Below are positions 60,544 through 64,000 of a stretch of DNA of 64,000 bases, piece after piece. Positions within the stretch are counted from its first letter, which is position 1. Each line of letters opens with the position of its first letter. The notes beneath the pieces were generated by a model. It ran no database searches, had not been told where the DNA came from, and saw nothing but the letters and a program-made list of their open reading frames with translations. Source of the DNA: UBA10364 sp905182675 (lineage in GTDB: Bacteria > Bacteroidota > Bacteroidia > Flavobacteriales > Schleiferiaceae); the NCBI GenBank assembly GCA_963933975.1, contig CAWVWE010000005.1, forward strand, positions 32,646-96,645, given 5' to 3'. The translations under genes were made by a program, and so were the position numbers.

Positions 60544-61914
60544 TTATCTGTATTTAAATTTCTGGAACCATTTGTCGTTGAGCGTGATACCCAGGTTAAA
60601 ATTCCAGTAATCCTCTTTCAAATTAGCTGTATTTCCATCCCAGCGTTGTCCTCTTCCTATACTTATATTCAAAAAGCTTGCCTTTTGTTCACCAGGTGCT
60701 AAAGAACGGTATACGACAGGCATACTCATTCCAATATTTATCTCTCTTGAAGTGTAGGCGTCTTCGTCCCAACGATACTGACCATACTCTTGAAAGGCAC
60801 CAATTCTATATCTCGCTACCGTGAGGTAATTCGAGCTTCTCTTTAGCGCAGGAAAAAGGTACAATGGAACCATCACAGCACCAGCACTTATTCGCTTGCT
60901 ACTCAACATTGCAGATTGCGATGGTGTAGCGCCAAACGGCGTGAATGATTTAAACTCTTCCCAGTTCGTGACACGATAGTCAACTACGATATCCCATGCG
61001 TTTACCGGAACATTCTCAACAATTTTACTAATGCCAATACCAATTCCATAAGACGTTGGCAGTGTCACCGTACCGTTTTCGCTTAAGTTGTAAAACAGCG
61101 TATCTATAGGAGTTTCTACGATACCACTATTAATAAACGAGTATTGGGTCGTAATCTCACGTGCATTCATTGCGCGACCAAAGCCATAAACAGCTCCACC
61201 GGCAATTTTATAGTTTCCCGTTTTACCTTGTAACTGGGTTCCTATGTCAAACGAAAAATCACTGATGCCTATTTTTTGAGTTTTACTCACTGATAAAAAT
61301 GCGGGATTGACAATAATTGTCTTGTCACTTTGGGTGGTTTCACCGAAAATGTACTTAACATTAGCCCCAAGTGAGAACCATTCAACAGGTCTCACTGCAA
61401 GTCCAAAAGTAAACTTGTCGTAGCCACCCGATCCTATGGAGCGGTATTCGTAATCACCAAAATCATCTGAGGAGTCAGCAACACTGATAGAATATCCTTT
61501 TGCCGCAAAAGGACTCAGTGAAAAAGATCCTGCAATCCAGTCCGAGAATTTGAAACCAAAACCAAAGTAATCAAAGTAGGTATTGTAGTTTAACTGATCT
61601 ACACTATCCGCAGATATGGTGTGTCGAAATGACCTGTGTGCACCACTCATTTCTAGCGTCGCATACTCCATGTTCATGTAACCCGCCGGGTTCATCATGT
61701 TAATAGTATACCTGTCGGAATAGGCAATGCCTGTACCACCAAGACCCAAATAAGTTGGAGTAATACCAAAAGAAGTTTCGCCAATACCGTTAATACTTAA
61801 AGGACTAACGGAATTCGTCTGTGCAAAAGCATTGTGGGTATTTCCAAGAAACACGACAAGTGCACCAAAGAACAATAGTGACTTCAATGTATGCTTATTT
61901 ATGGTTGTATTCAT
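60544..61914 (-). CDS. Outer-membrane beta-barrel protein (FadL/OmpP1-like)
   Basis: From the ATG at 61914 this is about 456 residues: a signal peptide (about 1-32, ending AFAQ) and a barrel of about 14 strands with the family start YLGLGGTGIAYSD and NMMNPAGY. Homologues in the FadL superfamily pass hydrophobic compounds; here the substrate is unknown. The frame extends to 61956 without signal-like sequence. The start overlaps the coaX 3' end by 20 bp. It is co-transcribed with the TPR gene. Confidence 0.82.
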   Translation of the reverse strand: MNTTINKHTLKSLLFFGALVVFLGNTHNAFAQTNSVSPLSINGIGETSFGITPTYLGLGGTGIAYSDRYTINMMNPAGYMNMEYATLEMSGAHRSFRHTISADSVDQLNYNTYFDYFGFGFKFSDWIAGSFSLSPFAAKGYSISVADSSDDFGDYEYRSIGSGGYDKFTFGLAVRPVEWFSLGANVKYIFGETTQSDKTIIVNPAFLSVSKTQKIGISDFSFDIGTQLQGKTGNYKIAGGAVYGFGRAMNAREITTQYSFINSGIVETPIDTLFYNLSENGTVTLPTSYGIGIGISKIVENVPVNAWDIVVDYRVTNWEEFKSFTPFGATPSQSAMLSSKRISAGAVMVPLYLFPALKRSSNYLTVARYRIGAFQEYGQYRWDEDAYTSREINIGMSMPVVYRSLAPGEQKASFLNISIGRGQRWDGNTANLKEDYWNFNLGITLNDKWFQKFKYR

Positions 61915-62653
61915 GGAGGCGCTTGAGTGCGTGTAATTCATAATTAGAGGGTGCAAATATGTACTTTTTTAAGTGCTTAGACAAACGTGGAGCATCACCA
62001 CCGCAAATAAACACTTCGTCTAAGTCAAAAGCGGCCGTGTATTGCTCTGCCATTGCTCTTATCTCTCCTCGTATCGCGAAATCTACGCCAGCTTGTAGAC
62101 TACCGTGGGTATCTATGCCAAGAATCGAGGTAGAATCGTTGTACGCAGCCTCGGGAAGACCATTTGTATAGACATTCATTGCCTTGTAGCGCATGTTCCA
62201 TCCTGGAGATATCGCGCCACCCATAAAACGACCGTTTCTAACCACATTATACGTTACGCAGGTACCCATGGTAATTAAGAGGAAGTTTTTTTGAGTTTCT
62301 AAATAACGTGCATTGACAAGCCCCCATCTATCTGAACCTAAAGATTCTGGGGAAGTGTAGTCCATTTGCAGCGGCATGGCATAATTGACATCAAACCATT
62401 GTATATCAAGCACCGACAATGGTAGGTCAGAGAGTCCGCTTGTTGATACTCCAAATGTTTGAATAGAACCTTTGGCCGTGTGATCGTGGACAAATGCCAA
62501 AATTGATTTTTCATCACTAGTATCAAAAACCTCGTTGAGCGTCATCAGACCGTCAACAAATAATGCGATTTTAGTCTTTGAATTTCCGCTATCGATTACC
62601 AAAAGTGGGAGATGTCCTGTCTCTCTGGAAGTAATGTCTTTATTTTCAGTCAT
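61895..62653 (-). CDS. coaX: Type III pantothenate kinase
   Basis: This 252-residue ASKHA kinase phosphorylates pantothenate, the first step of CoA synthesis. Phosphate-binding DSGNSKTKIALF near the N-terminus and LLITMGTCVTYNVV plus GGAISPGWNMRYKAM identify CoaX. Type III kinases are not inhibited by CoA. The frame extends to 62680 through a Met-rich stretch, but the ATG at 62653 gives the family N-terminus. It is separated from the prohibitin homologue by 293 bp that contain a small ORF. Confidence 0.93.
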   Translation of the reverse strand: MTENKDITSRETGHLPLLVIDSGNSKTKIALFVDGLMTLNEVFDTSDEKSILAFVHDHTAKGSIQTFGVSTSGLSDLPLSVLDIQWFDVNYAMPLQMDYTSPESLGSDRWGLVNARYLETQKNFLLITMGTCVTYNVVRNGRFMGGAISPGWNMRYKAMNVYTNGLPEAAYNDSTSILGIDTHGSLQAGVDFAIRGEIRAMAEQYTAAFDLDEVFICGGDAPRLSKHLKKYIFAPSNYELHALKRLHEYNHK

Positions 62654-62734
62654 GTAATCAGTAAAAATTACCATGTGCAAGATAGCATGGGAAGGACAAA
62701 AGACACGATAATTAATAAATTCCTGACAATGGAT

Positions 62735-62878
62735 CTAAATCAAAATGGCAAATGACATTTTGCTCATAGTCAGAAATAAAGAAAGCTTATAAAGCACAAA
62801 ATCCAACTTATAGGATTTGGAATTAATCGTCTCATCTCGTTCATCTTGAATCATTTTTTGCTCAAAAGACCACTCCAT
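62735..62878 (-). CDS. Putative 47-codon small membrane ORF (possible DUF2178-type remnant)
   Basis: This ORF is too short for the usual cutoffs but is clean: ATG at 62878, TAG at 62735. It reads MEWSFEQKMIQDERDETI and then KSYK followed by a hydrophobic helix. The DERDE-x-I-x-x-KS pattern is reminiscent of short membrane proteins of DUF2178 type, and the frame stays open 42 nt upstream with hydrophobic residues, suggesting loss of an N-terminal helix. It may be a remnant, a real small protein, or chance. Confidence 0.3.
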   Translation of the reverse strand: MEWSFEQKMIQDERDETINSKSYKLDFVLYKLSLFLTMSKMSFAILI

Positions 62879-62946
62879 AAGTACATAAGCAGCTGAAAAA
62901 ACAAATGACCGAAAGCACTAAAATCTTAAAGACTTGAATAATTCAA

Positions 62947-63726
62947 TTACTTCAAATCCTCGTTTAATAACATAGGAGCGCTTCCATCTGTAAAAATAAG
63001 TTTGGCGTTTGGCGAGTTTGAGAGCTTCTCAAAAACTTCTAAACTTCTCCATTTGATGATTTCTTCTGTAAGTCCTTCTGCCAATATTTTTTGTGCATCT
63101 CTGGTTCCTTCTGCCTCAATTTTCTTCCGCTTAGCTTCAAGACGCTCTTGTTCTAATTCAAACTCCATTCGTTGCGAAATTTGCTCCGCTTCCAGTTTAC
63201 TTTCTATAGCATCATATAAACCTGATGGCAAACTAATACTTTTCATAAGCACTGATTCAATAACAAATCCGCGATCAATTAATAAGCCATCCATATGTTG
63301 ACGGATAGCTTCTTCTATTACAGCTCTTTGACCGCTATGCATATCCTTTGCCATATACCGGGAACAAACATCCGCTGCTGCTGACCTAAATATGCTAAGA
63401 ATCATTACCTGTTCATAGTTTTCACCAACTGTCTGAATCACATTTGGTGCTTGAATAGCCTCGATATGATATAAAATAGAAATCTCCGATAGTACATTCA
63501 ATCCTTCTTTTGAAGGTAAGTTTAGTCTAACTTCAAGATTGACGGTTCTCGTTGGTACGGTAATTACACGGGTCGTGAATGGATTCACACCGACAAGGCC
63601 AGGTTGAATAACTTTATTACTCAGTTTACCCAGTTTACTCTTAACTCCAACAGTACCAGGAGAGACTATTACGCAAGAGGTAAATAAAATTGATATAATT
63701 CCAAAAAAAACAGTTTTAAGTTTCAT
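62947..63726 (-). CDS. Prohibitin/SPFH-family lipoprotein
   Basis: From the ATG at 63726 this is 259 residues. The signal ends in LFTSC, a lipobox, followed by VIVSPGTVGVKSKLGKL, which opens the SPFH/Band 7 domain (about 20-190). The domain is followed by a long helical segment rich in Glu, Arg and Gln (EAKRKKIEAEGTR), the coiled coil that builds SPFH rings. Other SPFH proteins have a membrane helix instead of a lipobox, so this one would sit in the periplasm on a lipid anchor. Function and partners are unknown; it is not next to an nfeD or protease gene. Confidence 0.85.
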   Translation of the reverse strand: MKLKTVFFGIISILFTSCVIVSPGTVGVKSKLGKLSNKVIQPGLVGVNPFTTRVITVPTRTVNLEVRLNLPSKEGLNVLSEISILYHIEAIQAPNVIQTVGENYEQVMILSIFRSAAADVCSRYMAKDMHSGQRAVIEEAIRQHMDGLLIDRGFVIESVLMKSISLPSGLYDAIESKLEAEQISQRMEFELEQERLEAKRKKIEAEGTRDAQKILAEGLTEEIIKWRSLEVFEKLSNSPNAKLIFTDGSAPMLLNEDLK

Positions 63727-63836
63727 AGGGTACATTTATACAACGATTCATTACTATAAGGAAGTTATCAATTACCGTACCATTAGGAGGGATAAGTCAA
63801 GTAATGAGGTGTAGAGGACTTGCCAGAGCATAAACG

Positions 63837-63864
63837 AAAAAAGCTCCTCCGTAATGGAAGAGCT
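63837..63864 (-). terminator. Rho-independent terminator (minus strand) of a gene entering from the right
   Basis: On the minus strand AGCTCTTCC pairs with GGAGGAGCT (one mismatch) and is followed by six T. The T-run points leftward, so it ends a minus-strand gene lying to its right. Confidence 0.8.
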
Positions 63865-63904
63865 AACAAAGCCGAATAAGTAAAGTGAATTTATTCGTCG
63901 CATA

Positions 63905-64000
63905 TCAAAGAGGCGCTGGATTTGAAACCAATACTTTATCAATGAAGTTATAGACGTTATAAGAGTAGTTGTCAAGAGACAAAAAAACCATATACCTTTT
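63905..64000 (-). CDS. C-terminal fragment of an unidentified protein (cut by window edge)
   Basis: On the minus strand the frame from the window end to the TGA at 63905 codes for 31 residues (KRYMVFLSLDNYSY at the start, LVSNPAPL at the end). It ends 41 bp before the terminator. The frame looks protein-like, whereas the longer overlapping frame runs through the terminator. Nothing in it is recognised. Confidence 0.4.
   Translation of the reverse strand, partial: KRYMVFLSLDNYSYNVYNFIDKVLVSNPAPL

Noticed and set aside
62934..62946. TTGAAT-A-ATTCAA palindrome resembling an FNR-type site
   Set aside because: The spacing differs from the FNR/CRP consensus (N5 rather than N6) and it lies at the 3' end of the prohibitin gene; AT-rich chance is likely.
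63912..63934. tRNA-like T-arm sequence (GGTTTCAAATCC) on the minus strand
   Set aside because: The arm does not close with a 7-nt loop and no D-arm, anticodon arm or acceptor stem can be folded around it.
63772..63975. 67-codon minus-strand ORF at the right edge
   Set aside because: It reads straight through a strong terminator hairpin and its T-run; the other frame ending at 63905 is more protein-like.

Overview
The window reads as chromosome of a member of the Bacteroidota, most likely the order Flavobacteriales. The evidence is the type IX secretion (T9SS) parts (PorQ, PorP/SprF, one type A and one type B sorted cargo), -7 boxes of the Bacteroidota form TAnnTTTG, and almost no Shine-Dalgarno sequences. 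It also has gene neighbourhoods I know from Flavobacteriia: rsfS-ftsH-LUD-cdsA-psd, purH-mreBCD-mrdA-rodA and coaX-OMP-TPR-lptC-CBS-ppiD. The DNA is moderately AT-rich and very tightly packed, with many 1-4 bp start/stop overlaps. No rRNA, tRNA, CRISPR array, prophage or intact insertion sequence was seen, and no gap exceeds 300 bp.

Layout. 1-6.8 kb: a left-truncated MATE exporter, an M3 oligopeptidase (minus), then a coupled plus-strand set: copper-type P-ATPase, a 63-residue HMA protein and a glycosyltransferase. 6.8-12.7 kb (minus): an LPP20-like lipoprotein, then a five-gene unit read from 12650 downward: PASTA protein, T9SS cargo, RluD-type pseudouridine synthase, di-haem peroxidase, DUF1905/YdeI-like protein. 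12.7-21.6 kb: ddl, coaD, NUDIX, pyrE, birA, rsfS, ftsH, LUD protein, cdsA, psd, cmk. 21.6-26.7 kb (minus): porQ, lon, an outer-membrane beta-barrel and yaaA. 26.7-34.1 kb (plus): a two-lipoprotein pair, a MarR regulator with a palindromic operator candidate, a stand-alone InsA-like DNA-binding protein, acs, an SSAT-like acetyltransferase and aspartate kinase. 34.1-37.2 kb (minus): a 2-hydroxyacid dehydrogenase, mgtE and rsmA.

37.2-42.3 kb (plus): fbp, mfd and a DinB-like protein. 42.3-45.9 kb (minus): a T9SS type B cargo followed by a PorP/SprF protein with a C-terminal SPOR domain. 46-54.8 kb: a GAF protein, a MacB/FtsX-type permease (minus), purH, and the cell-shape operon mreB-mreC-mreD-mrdA-rodA. 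54.8-64 kb (minus): a PpiD/SurA-like foldase, a CBS transporter, a 63-residue membrane protein, lptC, a TPR protein, an outer-membrane protein, coaX, a 47-codon small ORF, a lipobox-bearing prohibitin homologue and the tail of one more gene.

Most of the window is core metabolism and envelope biogenesis. The features most worth following are these: seven start codons directly preceded by a TAnnTTT box, suggesting leaderless mRNAs; the NUDIX/pyrE start codons, which share one CATG; the SPOR-fused PorP/SprF; the lipoprotein pair at 26.7-29.4 kb; the apparently domesticated transposase N-terminus before acs; and a likely GTG-started permease. No clear-cut novel defence or mobile system was found.
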